The notes: generated by a model from the letters alone, not told the origin. 64,000 bases of DNA from Pseudoscleropodium purum (GCA_963969395.1 OZ017796.1:40228243-40292242), one strand, 5' to 3'. Counted from the first letter of the stretch, positions 22,681 to 33,900 are shown. Translations and numbers: made by a program.

Positions 22681-24240
22681 CACTGGAATGAGGGGTGATC
22701 AGAAACGGGTCAGCTACTATAGTTTTTATTGTTGGTGAGAATCAATACTATACAACAAAATAGATACTTTAGTCTTTTTTTAATATAATATGTTCCAAAT
22801 GAATGTGTCTTTAATTTTGCAAACTAGTTTCATGTGCAATAATAAGGTAAATACTATAGTGATTGTAGGAAATTTGTTATAATGGCAGTATTCTATCGTA
22901 TATGTTATTTTTTCATCCATTTCCTTCTTTCAATGTCAATTTCATTAAATTGGCATATTTCCATAAACTTGGTACTTTTGTGTTTAGATTGTGCGTTCTA
23001 AAATCTATATACTAGTCCTAAACTTTAGAGCTTTGTGCAAATGAATCACAATTTTTGGCATTGTGAATCGTGCTAATTTTATGAAATTGTCCATTTTCAC
23101 CCTTCTCCTTTTGTGCCATTTTAATGAAATTTTAGTTGGTGTTGATAATCATCCTTGGATCACATTGGTTACCAGTTGTCGGAGGGTCCTTGTTAATTTG
23201 AAGAGAGACATGTATCAAGGAATTCAAAGCATTTTCTTTTAACAGTGAAGGTGCCCTAGTTCTTGATTAATTCTTCAACAATGCAGTGTTTTAGGTAAGC
23301 TCATGATTTTAAGAGGAGAGAAAAAACTTGATCATGAACTCAATCGATTGTAACAAGTGAATGATTTTGTGACTTTTGACAAGCAATTCATCACATGAGC
23401 AACAGAACATGTTATGACGTGACAGTGATACCCAATACAGTGCACATACACTAACCTCAGCTAGATGCTAAGCTAAATATTGATGCAGACCTATGATTGA
23501 ATGAAATTAACTTTGCTCCTCCCAGGCAGTCTTTTAAGTGCACTTTCATTAACCGGTGAATAACTTCAAATCAAGTTTAGGTTTATTCACAAATGAATGT
23601 TACTCTTGTTTCAATTCGAAAATTAAAACAAGATCATACAAGTCCATCATTCATCACTTGGGTTTAAGCTTACAAACAGATCACAAGTGCAAAACCTCCA
23701 CAACAGTAACAAACATTCATGAATCAATGGCCAACATTCAAGTGAACCCATCCTGAAACATCCATTAACAAGAACAAATTCATGAACACAAAAACAATTT
23801 CCCACAATGCGTGGAAAACGCTTGCTGTAATTCAAGTAATGCAAAGACACATTTACCCACTTGAGTCAACCTTCAAATCACGAGGCATGATTCATTTCTA
23901 CGCTGATCGGATCGACAATGCACTAATCGTGTGTTTCTGTGTACAAATTATGAACAACAACTAAATAAATCCTGAATGCCTATACCACTCTATAACCTCT
24001 GTAAAATTTAATTTTTACCTTCCCCGTAACGGAGTCCTCTACCAAGGGGAACACTAATACATCCATTTCAACCTAAATTAAACCTCTCAATTACAACACA
24101 GCATACTACCACATCCTGCTCCAACTTCTTTACCTTTTAAATTAATTAATCCCTTCAGGAGCTTCCTATCAGCTCTCCAAGAGATCGACAAGCTAGACTG
24201 ACAACCAGGCTGCTATTAGCTAGCTTCAAGCCAAGCTTTT
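22681..24240. other. No gene recognised
   Basis: AT-rich to 23,400, then a less repetitive stretch flanking the NAC gene. Short frames at 23,556-23,964 on both strands show no domain. The 3' end and poly(A) site of the NAC transcript could lie in 24,000-24,500, but I saw no convincing minus-strand AATAAA. Confidence 0.4.
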
Positions 24241-24516
24241 TGCTTCTTCTGTATACACGATGATGCTAGCTCCCATTGATATCTTCAATTCCAGCACCAA
24301 GCTAAGGAAAAGAAAGAATGTAAATGAAATCCAATGTAAGGCACGCTTCACCATGGGATCCCTCCAGAGATCGACTCAATGTTGCTTGATTTTCTGTACA
24401 AGTTGCATCTGAGAGGGAGTCTCAGCTCATTGAGCATCCATAGAGATCGAGAGAGATCGAGAGATGATGTACAATTTGTACTGGAAATTAATGTGCCCGA
24501 TCGATCCCATCTAGCT

Positions 24517-27017
24517 TCACAGCTGTTGTGCAACAGGATTGTAATTCCAAAGCTCCATGGACGAGAAAATGTCTGAGTTTTGTCGCTTGATCTGCTGCCC
24601 CAAGTCAGTGGCGCTCATCTTCCCAGACGAGCTTCGTGCATACTCCATTGAGTTCGCACCCGAGCTTGTTGTTTTCGGAGGCTCCTGCAAGAGTGCACTC
24701 CAGTCCACATTCTCCACTCCCAGAATGGCTTCCTCGCCATCGCTGCCACTGGTGGTGGCTTCGTTCGGGAAGTCAGCCCCCTGCTGGAAGCTCTCTGGGA
24801 TGTTGAAGTAGCCGTTTTCCTCCTCGGGGGTTCTTCGGAAGCTCAAGGCGCGGGCGAAGGTCGTCGGCGAGGGCAGCATAGAATTCGAATGGAGGAAAGT
24901 GGGGAAACTTCCGGATGATTGGTGGTGGCTTTGGTAATCGTCCAAGTTGATAGTCTCTCGCTTGATTGATGGGTTGTTGTATTGGTTGTATTGGTGGTGG
25001 TCGGAGAAGGTGTAACGACCTGTGGAGAGAATGTCTGGGGAGCCTAAGGACTCTGGGAGAAGACCGAGTTGTTGCCCCTCGTAGGAAACGACGCGCTCGT
25101 GGAGTTTCAGTTTGAGGTTTTTGTTCTTCTGGAAGACGCGGCAGACCACCCAGCCTCCGTCCTCCTGGAAAGAATAACAGTAACAATTAAGTTCAGTCCA
25201 CGTGGTGCTCCAAAACAATTTATTTCCTACCGTTCATGTTGCATTCATGTTAGTTTGGTAGAACTGGAGAAGGATTGGACAATCAGAACTTAAGACTTCT
25301 AAGTCATCGAGAGCATAACCTAAGGTTATGTAGGGAGGAACGAGGACCCTTAATTACAACTACCACTATGAAAAGGACATAAACTCACAGCAGACCCTCA
25401 AAACCTTGTCTGAGAAGGAAAAAACAAGTGAAGAAATCGAATGAAACAAATGGATTGACCCCTAAGACTAAGACTTGTTGACATCCAGAAGTCGATCAGA
25501 AGCGCAAAACGTGAGGATTCAACAGAGCCCAAGGACTTTGAGAAGACAAACTGAGGATACGAACATATATAACTAGGACTACAAGGATACAAACTGCGAC
25601 TAAATCTGTAAAGCTAACAAAGCCATTCATTCAGAAGCCAAACACTGAAGCTGAAGAGCCCTGTGAAATGAAGAACCTAGCTGGAGCCCGACCTGGAATT
25701 AGCTAGCTAGGCATGGATGGATTGCAAGACGAGGAATCGAAGGACTTTGAATCCCAATCAAGCTAAGCTAAGGTTTCGAAGATTCGTACGTGAGCCGGTC
25801 GTCCTGGTCCGTCATCCAGTCGAAACTCGTGCATGATCCATTCGGTTTTGACGCCGTGCGGGGCTCTTCCCTGGTAGAACACCAGCGTCTTGCGCATCCC
25901 AATGAGTCGCATGTGCAGCTTAGCGCTGATGGGCTTGTCGCGTCCCGTGGCTTTCCAAAAACCCTGCGCTGTGGCACGATTGGCGCGGTTGCCCGTCGGG
26001 TATTTCTTGTCCTTGCGGCTGAAGAAGTAGCAGTCGCTTGGCTTCTCACTCGATGATTCCACGGACACCGCTACCGAGGAAGCCTGGATCTTGCAAAGCT
26101 CTACAGAAACCATAACAAAAACGTCAACAATCACATTAGAACTAGCTTCAAAGCTAAAGAGTTGTAGCTTTGATTGAATCTAATCGAGGCTGCCAACAAA
26201 GTACTATCCACTGACCGATGAGGATGACAGAATCTTGCAGAACTCTGAAACCGACCACTATAACAACGATAACAACAATCCAGTTACTTCAGAGCGAACT
26301 TCAAATCTAAACAGTCTTGGCTTTGATATCCTCTAGTAGAAGAGGCTCCCAACAATTACTATACGACGCCTGGATCTTTCACAGCTCTCCAAACCGACCA
26401 TCTCCACCGCAATAACAGTCGAATTCATTAAGAGCTGTCTAGCTTCAAAGTTGAAGAGTCTACGCGTTGTTTGAATCTAGAAGAGGCTACCAACAAATAC
26501 TATATACTAACCAACGACGCCTAGATCTTGCACAGCCACCGACCACCACCACCACAATAACAACAATCGGAATCATTGAGAACTAGCTTCAAATTTGAAG
26601 AGTCTAGCTAAGCTTTTACTGAGTCTACAAGAGGCCCCCGACAATTACTGTACACTGACCGACGAGGACGACTGAATCTTGCAGAGCTCTGAAACCGACC
26701 GCCAGAACAACGACAATCCAATTCATTAAGAACTACCTTCAAAATGAAAGAGTCTAGGCTTTGTTTGATAGCACGAACTGCGTCTTAGCTTTGATTGAAT
26801 CTAGAAGAGGCTCCCAACAATTACTTTACACTGGTTTTCGATCGAAGTGCTCACCTTGGAGATCCCATGGCTCCATCTTGTACAGATCAAGCTCCCGGAT
26901 GAGGTCGAGGTCGATCTTCCTGGCATTGACCTTCTTCGGGAGATAGTATCCCACCAATTCTTCGTCCGTGGGGTGGAACCGAAATCCTACTGGAACTCTG
27001 GAAGTGAACTGGCTCAT
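24517..27017 (-). CDS. NAC-domain transcription factor, VND/NST/SMB type; 3 exons
   Basis: Exons complement(26855-27017), (25790-26100) and (24517-25164) join in phases 1 and 0, with GT-AG introns, to give 373 aa. The NAC domain fills residues 1-175: [19 protein letters not shown] (A), [20 protein letters not shown] (B), [20 protein letters not shown] and [11 protein letters not shown] (C, DNA contact), [17 protein letters not shown] and [10 protein letters not shown] (D), [12 protein letters not shown] (E). Intron positions after LQ and before EDGGWVVC are the usual ones for NAC genes. The LQELCKI motif and GRAPHG point to the VND/NST/SMB clade, whose members control wall thickening and root-cap maturation; this function is inferred. 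The region from about residue 180 is Ser/Gln/Asn-rich, with [12 protein letters not shown] and an ELWNYNP end, a likely activation region. Oddities: about 10 extra residues between LCKI and YFFS, and Cys at the usual Trp before YFFS. Confidence 0.92.
26060..26835 (-). repeat. Five-copy ~150-bp array over intron 1 and the exon 2 start of the NAC gene
   Basis: Anchor GATCTTGCA-like sequence occurs near 26,087, 26,230, 26,372, 26,522 and 26,674, spaced 142-152 bp. Each unit also has an ACCGACC-type stretch, CTTCAAA..GAAGAGTCTA, GAATCTAGAAGAGGCT and CCAACAATTACTATACACTGACCGA-like parts. The unit nearest exon 2 contains the real splice acceptor and the first codons of exon 2. Confidence 0.85.
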
Positions 27018-27270
27018 CTTGCTTTAATTTCTCTTCGAAACTGGACCAAGAAAAACCACGGCGTACACAAGATCAGCACACAGACAGGCCCAGTTTCCAA
27101 CGTTCTAGGGTCTAGGGCAAACAGACAGCTGGTTACCGATTGAGGATGGATGGGAGGTTTTCATCGTGCTTCACAACTTTGAAACCAGCTCGAAATCTTA
27201 TGTAAGCAACAAGCTTCATTGACTGATCAAAAGCTTCCTCGGGAAGAAGTGGTGGTTGTATATATATATT
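27018..27270 (-). promoter_or_regulatory. NAC gene 5' leader and TATA box candidate
   Basis: On the minus strand a TATATATATA run (27,258-27,269) lies about 240 bp before the start codon. A start of transcription near 27,230 would give a leader of about 210 nt. This is inferred from position and sequence only. Confidence 0.45.
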
Positions 27271-29434
27271 TGGTCCCTGTATCAGGCTTTAGAAAAGATG
27301 AGCTGGGGTCCTTTGCAGACTGCATGCACACCAGCTATTGATGGGGTGCATCATCCAGTCAATGAGGACCCAAATTTGGGTTACCCCACGAGCTTATCAT
27401 ATGGAGTACTATTGTTAGTACAAAGCAAATCAGATTAGCAGACAGTTTCTAGATGCCTAATATAGCGGGTGGTAAGTAACTGAAAATCTTCTACAGTTTT
27501 ATTCAGTCAGTCGGTCAAGGTGTAAAAAAAGTTCAATTTAAAACTACTTTCTTACAGCCACTTTTTCTCGACCTTTTTCCCTGTTACTCCCTCCTCCTGC
27601 TTAATTTGGGTGTTCAACCAACGTGGACGCTAGAAGCTGGAACGCGTTTTGGAACATGAAAATCTTTGTTTATGATGAGTTGGTGCATGTCCTTGAAAAT
27701 TTGCAACTTTCTGGAGGGTCCAGGCCGGGGTCGGTGTTTAAAAGCAAATTGCAAACTAAGCTAATCATCACATGCACTCAAGCTCTAGCACTCAGGCCAC
27801 GCCAGTCGGTTCTTCAGCCGAAAGCTCATGCCGCAATCAAGGAAACTGCTCTGGAAGTTAACATCATGATTAAAATTTGATGAGCCAACTACTATGAGTA
27901 AACTTCCCCCCTCCCCCTTCCCAAGGCAGGAATTCGAACACACACACACACAAAAGGACTGACCCCCCTCGGCCCTCGCATGGTGAACCTCAACACTGTG
28001 ACTAAACTGTTGAGAGAGAGAGCTCCACACCACAGGTCAGCACCAATCCAAGTCATAGTGACCATAGCAAAAGTTCACCTCTCAGCTTCGAATCTCTCCA
28101 TCTTAAAAAAAATGAAAAAACGAAAAATGAAACTTAAAAAAATAGAAACAAAAATAACCCCCCTGAAAAATATGCAGATCTGACTGAGTCAGCTGAACTG
28201 AATTTCGGGAAGGGCTGGTACAAAACGCTTCTCCCTGCCACATCTACAACAGCTGGAGGTTTACCTGAAAGGTAGGAACCCGTCCTTGACTGCGATATTC
28301 TCTTATTATGTATCCCGACTTCGTGAGATTGATCGACACCACACAAAACCACACAAGAATTTGATACCAAAAACTTCACTATCAGAGCAGCTACTGATGG
28401 TCCAGGCTAGGGAACGCACGGCAGCTAGCACATGGTTGCAACCATATATATTGCGTGTGAACCATAACACGGACCAGCTTCGGAAGATTGAACTCCAAAG
28501 CACGTACAAAGGCGAAGACAGGCCTCAATAGATGGATCCGGACTACGCAGCCGTTGTCCTACTTTTGCGCAAGAAATGGTAACTGGTACAGACTACCGTT
28601 CTGGATCGATCTCATGTCAGAAACTCAGGTGCAAGGGGAAGCACGGGCAAGGAAAGGCACGGGAAACCAAAGGAAAGGAAAGGAAAGGAAAGAAAAAGAA
28701 ACCATTAGAAAGGAAAAGAAAGGAATTCAGTAGGTTCCTTGACCGTCACTCTACCATGGGGAGCAACTTTTTGGCGGAGTAGAGTTTATGATTCACTAGT
28801 AAATGTCACCCAAAGCTGGTGACATACATGAACACGCTTACGCACGCACCGACCAAGTACTGGACTACCTTCTACAACCTCGACGTCATTCGATGTATGC
28901 TACCTGATCTTGAGTTTGCAACAAGCTAGAGCAACAAGAATCAACCAATATAAATATACACTGATATTAAACAAATCCTTGGAAAGCGTTGCTTTTATCG
29001 CATTACCCTGTGTCGAGACAAGCTAGAAATGATATTCTAGTGCAGATCGGAGATCGTTCGACTTGATGCTGCATGCGATTCGCATTGTATGACTTCAAAC
29101 ACGGCTTATTCCTACTCCAAGTAATTTAAGGAGCTAGTAATTCTTGTATCTACGTCCTGAAGAGCTAGGAGTTCTACTCGATCGACCGTTCACAAAAGCT
29201 CTCAAAATCTTCTGTTCACCACTGTTACAGCACGTTGTGCACAAGCTCAGATGACTGCAGCTAGCGACTAACACACATAGCTAGATATATGTACACAACC
29301 ATGCAATCAGTGAGGAGATGGTGAAACTCTGAAGCTAGCCAGCATTATAATGGCTATCACTGGTACACGTGTCTTACCACAGACAGACGCAAAGTGGTGT
29401 AAAATCCAAATGGGGTCGATGGATGAGAGATTCA
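27271..29434. other. Upstream flank of the NAC gene, no coding sequence supported
   Basis: Richer in GC than the window average and not made of the dispersed repeats, so probably regulatory. Contains a CA run (27,940-27,953) and a GGAAA-type repeat (28,663-28,725). The short frames at 27,256-28,782 have no recognisable domain. Confidence 0.4.
28663..28725 (+). repeat. AAAGG purine microsatellite
   Basis: GGAAA units repeat about five times in perfect register, then degrade to AAAGGAAAAGAAA. All purine on the plus strand. Confidence 0.8.
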
Positions 29435-29521
29435 CTCTGACACGGGAAGCAAAGTGGGCTGGCTCAAAGTGCTCTGGATGGAGTGCTCGAGAAGCTACCC
29501 AGTGTTCCTTCCCGTGCAGAG
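29435..29521. ncRNA. MicroRNA-precursor-like hairpin
   Basis: CTCTG and CACGGGAAG on the left (29,435-29,449, one bulged A) pair with CTTCCCGTG and CAGAG on the right (29,508-29,521). The stem continues with isolated mismatches through GTGGGCTGGCT against AGCTACCCAGT-like sequence, giving about 30 paired positions and a loop of about 28 nt. This geometry suits a plant microRNA precursor. I cannot match it to a known family, and either strand could be used. The nearby TATA/Y-patch at 30,500-30,560 would favour the minus strand. Confidence 0.4.
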
Positions 29522-30480
29522 CTAGCTAGATTGCGATCGAACAAACTGAAGAGCTCAGAGATCGATACTGCGAACACTACGAGACAAGCAAATAGAGAGC
29601 ATCCAAGATGCCGTCTGTTCTGAAATCTCGAAACTAGAACCGTGAAAGACCGTCAAAACACTTGGAAAAAAACTCCACGTTCCAGAACTCAGTGCTCTAG
29701 TTTCCCAAGGCCCACTCAAATCTCAGCGTGCATTGAGGCGTTGCGAACAAAGTAACCCTCCTCTCTTGACAAATTTGTCACTAGCTACACACGTAAGAGA
29801 TAAGCCAAGACATGCACATCACCCGGCCGCACTCACAGCTGGAGCAATTAAGCCCGCCCGCCCGCCTGCCCTCACAAATTAAAAGCCTCACAAAAGCCCC
29901 ACTGATATACCATCCGATCCTTCAGCACCAACCGCATGGCAACACGACAAGATTTCTACACATTAGCCACTCCATGAATTCAAGCGATCGATCAAGGGGT
30001 ACGTCACGGTCCTGGTCACCACGCCCCACTGGACGACGAACTCGCGGTCCATTCACAACATTGGAACAATCTGCAGAGTTGCAATCATTCCTGAAGCACG
30101 CAAGGTATCTCCGGCCTTACCTTCCAATTAATCAACAATCACTACCACCCACAATTCACTGGCGCCACATGCATGCACTGTATCAACCCGACCGACGGCC
30201 TTCGCTTCCCATATCCCATGAACTGACCCCGGAACTGACATGCATGGACTCACAAACAAAAGGTCTGTACATATTAAATCACAAACACGCCACCATTCGA
30301 TCCGATCCACCAACACTCACCAGCAATGCATGTGACCCCAAATTAATCCAAACAACGAACCGAGAGCTAATGATCTTTACCGTTAATTCCCGTAAGCACT
30401 GCACCAGTACGATCCTTCAAGTCGATCGTCCGTCCTCGATCTTGATCGTTTGCCGAGGGCGGTAGAGGAGCATCCGCAAG
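29522..30480. other. No gene supported; open but non-conserved frames
   Basis: A plus-strand frame of 217 codons (29,812-30,465) lacks any domain, has a composition rich in His, Ser, Thr and Pro, and starts without context. I judge it a chance frame in moderate-GC DNA. If the minus-strand promoter at 30,500 is real, this is inside a non-coding transcript. Confidence 0.4.
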
Positions 30481-30499
30481 GTAAGGTTGAGCACGCCAA

Positions 30500-30560
30500 G
30501 AGCTGTTGTGAAGAAGAAGAGTAGAGCTTGCAGGAGAGGATGGCGTGGCTTATAAAAGCC
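30500..30560 (-). promoter_or_regulatory. TATA box plus Y-patch, core promoter candidate
   Basis: GGCTTATAAAAGCC at 30,547-30,560 is palindromic, so a TATA box can be read either way. On the minus strand a pyrimidine patch, CTACTCTTCTTCTTCAC, follows about 30 bp downstream, the usual plant Y-patch arrangement. That would drive transcription leftward towards the hairpin at 29,435-29,521. On the plus strand an ATG in good context (GCCGCCATG, 30,601) opens an 88-codon frame with no known domain. Confidence 0.4.
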
Positions 30561-31330
30561 TCCCTGGCTGGGGCCAAAAGGAGGCTGGCTGCCAGCCGCC
30601 ATGTCGGCCTACTGTACACGCCTCCCCAGACGCAACGAATTGCTGCTCCGTCTGGGCAAACGGAAACGGAGGAATTATTGTTCCGACCCCGCCTGTCTGT
30701 CTGCCCGGTTGATGCATGATGAGCTCGGACTCTTGCTGCCCAAGGGATCGCCGCGCCTTCAATTCGGAGCACTGAATTGCCGGAAGCGATCGATGGAATG
30801 GCGGCAGGCCGGGGACCCGGACTATCCACTCTCCACTCTAGCTCAAGTGGCGGAGGTTCAGAATTAAGTTAGCTGCGGGGGCTAAAATCAAGGCTCAGAA
30901 ATCAGTGGAGCTTCAAATGCAAGCCAGTTTGGACGCTGTAAAATGACATGGGTTTCACCATAGAAGAACGAGACCTGTCATCAAAGATATTTGGACAAAA
31001 ATGATCTGATTTATGAACCACTCATAGTTCGGGATTTTTTTTTAGTTTTACCACAGCGATTTTCCTTTAATTCCCATATTAAACCATAGACCTTTCAAGT
31101 ACCAACTTCAGTTTTTTCTCTAGTTTTTACTCCAAATCAAAGTTTTATAGAATTTTTCACCAGGTTTTTTCCCAATTTTACCGGCTAACAATGAACTAAC
31201 TGATGATTCTCCCCAAACTGATTGGAACCGAAAGGTGCATTCTTTGTTTCACTCCAGTAATCTTAAAAGTCATCCGTCGGCCACTTTAAGGACTCTGCAG
31301 CGTTTAAGGTTATTAAACATTTTCCCAGTA
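30561..31330. other. No gene supported
   Basis: GC-rich to about 30,870, then AT-rich. The 88-codon plus-strand frame at 30,601-30,867 and the 148-codon minus-strand frame at 30,383-30,829 overlap; neither has a recognisable domain. Confidence 0.35.
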
Positions 31331-31840
31331 AGCAATAACCAAAAACGGTAGAAGTTCAGTCACGTTTGGCAATACTACGCAGACTGGGAGTGATCCCAAA
31401 TCGGTGGTTTTGCAGAATCAGCTCCAGTTTGCTGAAAACACTGTCTGTGCTCAAGGAGCTAAAACTTCAAGTTTTAACACACTATAAGTTGGGTTGACAT
31501 TTGGGGGAGCACTGACAAAAAAAAGGGGGGGGCGTGTAGAAGTTTAGCCATGTCTTCAGTGAACACTTTAATTTGCAGACACGCAGTGGTAACAATTATA
31601 TGGTTTTCAGAAGTAGCTGCAGTTGCTAAAAACAGTGCGAAAGGGACTAAAAATGCAAGTATAAAACTCAGTACAAGTTGGGTTTACATTTTCGGAGCAC
31701 ATTTTCAAAAATTGCTAGAGGCTTAATAACCTTAATTAGCCACATTTGGGAACCGACTGACTGACTACGCAGACATCCCAGTGGTCTCAAATTTGATTTT
31801 CAGAATTAACTTCAGAATCAATGATTTCCATTTGTCTACA
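31331..31840 (+). repeat. Diverged ~190-bp tandem repeat
   Basis: Three units start near 31,331, 31,535 and 31,716. Shared parts are GTAGAAGTTTAGCCA / GTAGAAGTTCAGTCA, ACGCAGAC, TTTTCAGAA..AGCT, GCTAAAAACAGTG, ACTAAAA.TGCAAGT and AAGTTGGGTTTACATTT..GGAGCAC. The third unit is partial. Confidence 0.65.
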
Positions 31841-32047
31841 TGGAAAAAATAACATATGATTGTGATTCCAACTCCATCTATATACACCAACTTCAATTAA
31901 CAGGGATTGGTATTTCTACCTTAAATGTACTAAGATTTCATGTTCTAGGAGTATCCATACTCCACGACGGACAAATGGGAACAAAAATTTGGTTGTGGTG
32001 GGCAATGTGAGATCATGTTTTAAACCATTGACAATCAACCACCACTA

Positions 32048-32318
32048 AAGTGGGTACCCCCATAACCGCCACTTTTTGCTACTGAGCCTATTTTCTTTTC
32101 TTAGAATGGTCAAATTTTCATATATTCTTATTGGCAAGTGAAAAGAGGTTCCAACACACCAAAGAACATGGCATCTGGATATTGTATGCAAAAGTCATTA
32201 AAGAACAAAGTTTGTTCTAAAAGCATTTCTTACACATAGGTAGAGAACTGACTTTTGAGATGTACACATAGTGTAGATGACACTTTAAGGTTAGTGGCAC
32301 ATTTGGATGTACCTACCT
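32048..32318 (-). mobile_element. 270-bp-family MITE, inverted copy
   Basis: Reverse complement of the 20,571 element over its length (271 bp). Right terminus GTACCTACCT before TA; the left terminus AAGTGGGTACCCC after TA is slightly changed. The internal TTAA target region reads TCATTAAAGAACAAAG here and is unoccupied. Confidence 0.82.
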
Positions 32319-32843
32319 TATGTCCTAAATAAAGTCATGGCGAAGGAAAAATGACTTAATCCTTTGGAAATATTTTCTATAATTTTGTTGTCATGTTGCC
32401 TTCATTACTTTGTTTGACCATCACTTTGTTTATAGTGAAATTGACCGCAACCAATAGATTGAGATTACAATCAAATAAAAGCCCTACGATTGAATATAAG
32501 GCACAATGAAGAAATGGGCATGCTCTATAGGATCTTAAGTACAATGATTTTTTGTGAGCTATGTTGATCATTGCTATTCTGTTGGATGAGTTATAGTTTA
32601 AATATATGTAAGTCCCACTACTCCTAATATGTCAATGCTCTTGAACATTTTAAGGTGCAAATATCCTAACACTATTGAGTTCACCTTATTGTAGTAATTA
32701 ATTCAAAAGTCAACAAACATCCATATTTTGAATGATGAATAAAGTGTTTCTAAACCAATCTTTCTTCCAAATAACCTCCCATTCATCCTAAGTAACATTA
32801 GAATCTTTATAATATTATAACCATTCTTTAAAACCAATTTGAT
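32319..32843. other. No gene; AT-rich
   Basis: Nothing beyond AT-rich sequence could be supported. Confidence 0.4.
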
Positions 32844-32978
32844 CACTAGTGGAACACATGTCTAGCTAGTTAAACCAAGCACTAAGACCCATACTTGGTT
32901 AAATTTGTCATTTTATAACAAATTAGACTAAACATGGGTCTTAATATTTGCTTTAACCATACATGTGTTCTACTAGTG
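32844..32978. mobile_element. CACTA-type MITE with 3-bp target duplication
   Basis: The 135-bp element begins CACTAGTGGAACACATGT and ends ACATGTGTTCTACTAGTG. It is flanked by GAT on both sides (32,841-32,843 and 32,979-32,981). Internal arms remain complementary (GACCCATACTTGGTTAAA against TAAACATGGGTC), making it a foldback. CACTA termini and a 3-bp duplication define the superfamily. Confidence 0.85.
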
Positions 32979-33289
32979 GATGGAAATGGCATAAATAATA
33001 TATTTGTACAAATTTATTCATAAGCAAAAATGTATAGAAGTTCTAAGGGCCTTTTGGACTACATAGCTCCTCATTCATCCAAACCAATGCTTGAATTTTT
33101 TAAAACCACACTTATGTACATAAAGGCTTGATTCAACACTTAGGTGCCAAAATTGAAATTCCATGTTAGATTCTCAATTGTTCATGTCACTCACACCATT
33201 TAGAAGATGACATGTGACACTTTTTTTACAAAAATGACTTAACTTATGTCAAATCTAGCCTTGATGTATGGTATTCATATATTGGTTAT
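32979..33289. other. No gene; AT-rich
   Basis: No frame, RNA gene or terminal repeat seen. Confidence 0.4.
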
Positions 33290-33640
33290 ATAGGCTGCTC
33301 TCTTTCCAATCAAGTGGAGATGAGTAGTGATTAATTATAGCATAGTTCTTGGCACAATTGTAGTGCATTATGATTGGCTACAAGACTCTCAATATTGAAA
33401 CTTGACCTTGGTCAATTTATGCAACTAGACCATGGTTGGAAATAGGAAGACCTATATGACCAGTATAGGTCAACCAGAATCTTCAACTGAAAAATTCATA
33501 GTAATTATGTTTCGAGAATTAAAATTATGAAAAATTATGAAATCCTTCCAAAATCTATTTTTGTACACCGGAAAATTTCTCCATTCTGTCAAAGAAACCT
33601 TCGCTCTAAATAAACGTAATTGCTTAAGTGGTTGAAAATG
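33290..33640 (+). repeat. Dispersed repeat R1, copy 3
   Basis: Contains CTCTTTCCAATCAAG, GATTAATTATAGCATAGTTC, GCACAATTGTAGTGCATTA, ATGATTGGCTA, CTCAATATTG and GGAAGACCTATATGACCAG. It extends further than the 20,130 copy, into ATTCATAGTAATTATGTTT, which also matches the copy near 59,060. Confidence 0.65.
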
Positions 33641-33649
33641 GCCAGTCGG

Positions 33650-33900
33650 ACACTTTAGCCGCACTGACTACCGTGCAAAGGCTGACTACCATAATACCGG
33701 CTCCTTCCCTTGAATTCCCGTGCCTCCCCTTCCGGCTTGTGCCGCCCGGCATTTCCTACAGTCCTGGCTGGCCAACCGGCAGGGGCCCCGGCAGTTTCAT
33801 GTGACATGCCGGCCCTTGACGAATCCGGCCGTTTCTCAGACCGGTTGCTCAAAGTGACACGTGTCGTTTCCAGATTGCTTGGACCCTATGAGATCTGACG
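33650..33900. other. Isolated GC-rich island with repeated CCGGC
   Basis: In about 200 bp the core CCGGC or CCGGT occurs about eight times in both orientations (for example near 33,700, 33,731, 33,748, 33,777, 33,788, 33,811, 33,826 and 33,841), and GACACGTGTC follows at 33,856. It may be a transposon end or a displaced promoter; it has no coding evidence. Confidence 0.4.

Noticed and set aside
24557..25293. Frames antisense or out of frame to NAC exon 3
   Set aside because: Shadows of the NAC coding sequence, which has the domain evidence.
29461..29495. Similarity of the hairpin's minus-strand TTTGAGCCAGCC to miR171-type TTGAGCC
   Set aside because: Only the first seven or so bases agree; the rest diverges, so no family name is given.
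29812..30465. 217-codon open frame, the second longest in the window
   Set aside because: No domain, signal or credible splice structure, unusual composition, and it overlaps what may be a non-coding transcript on the other strand.
30383..30829. 148-codon minus-strand frame
   Set aside because: It spans the candidate TATA box and Y-patch and has no recognisable domain; probably a chance frame in GC-rich DNA.
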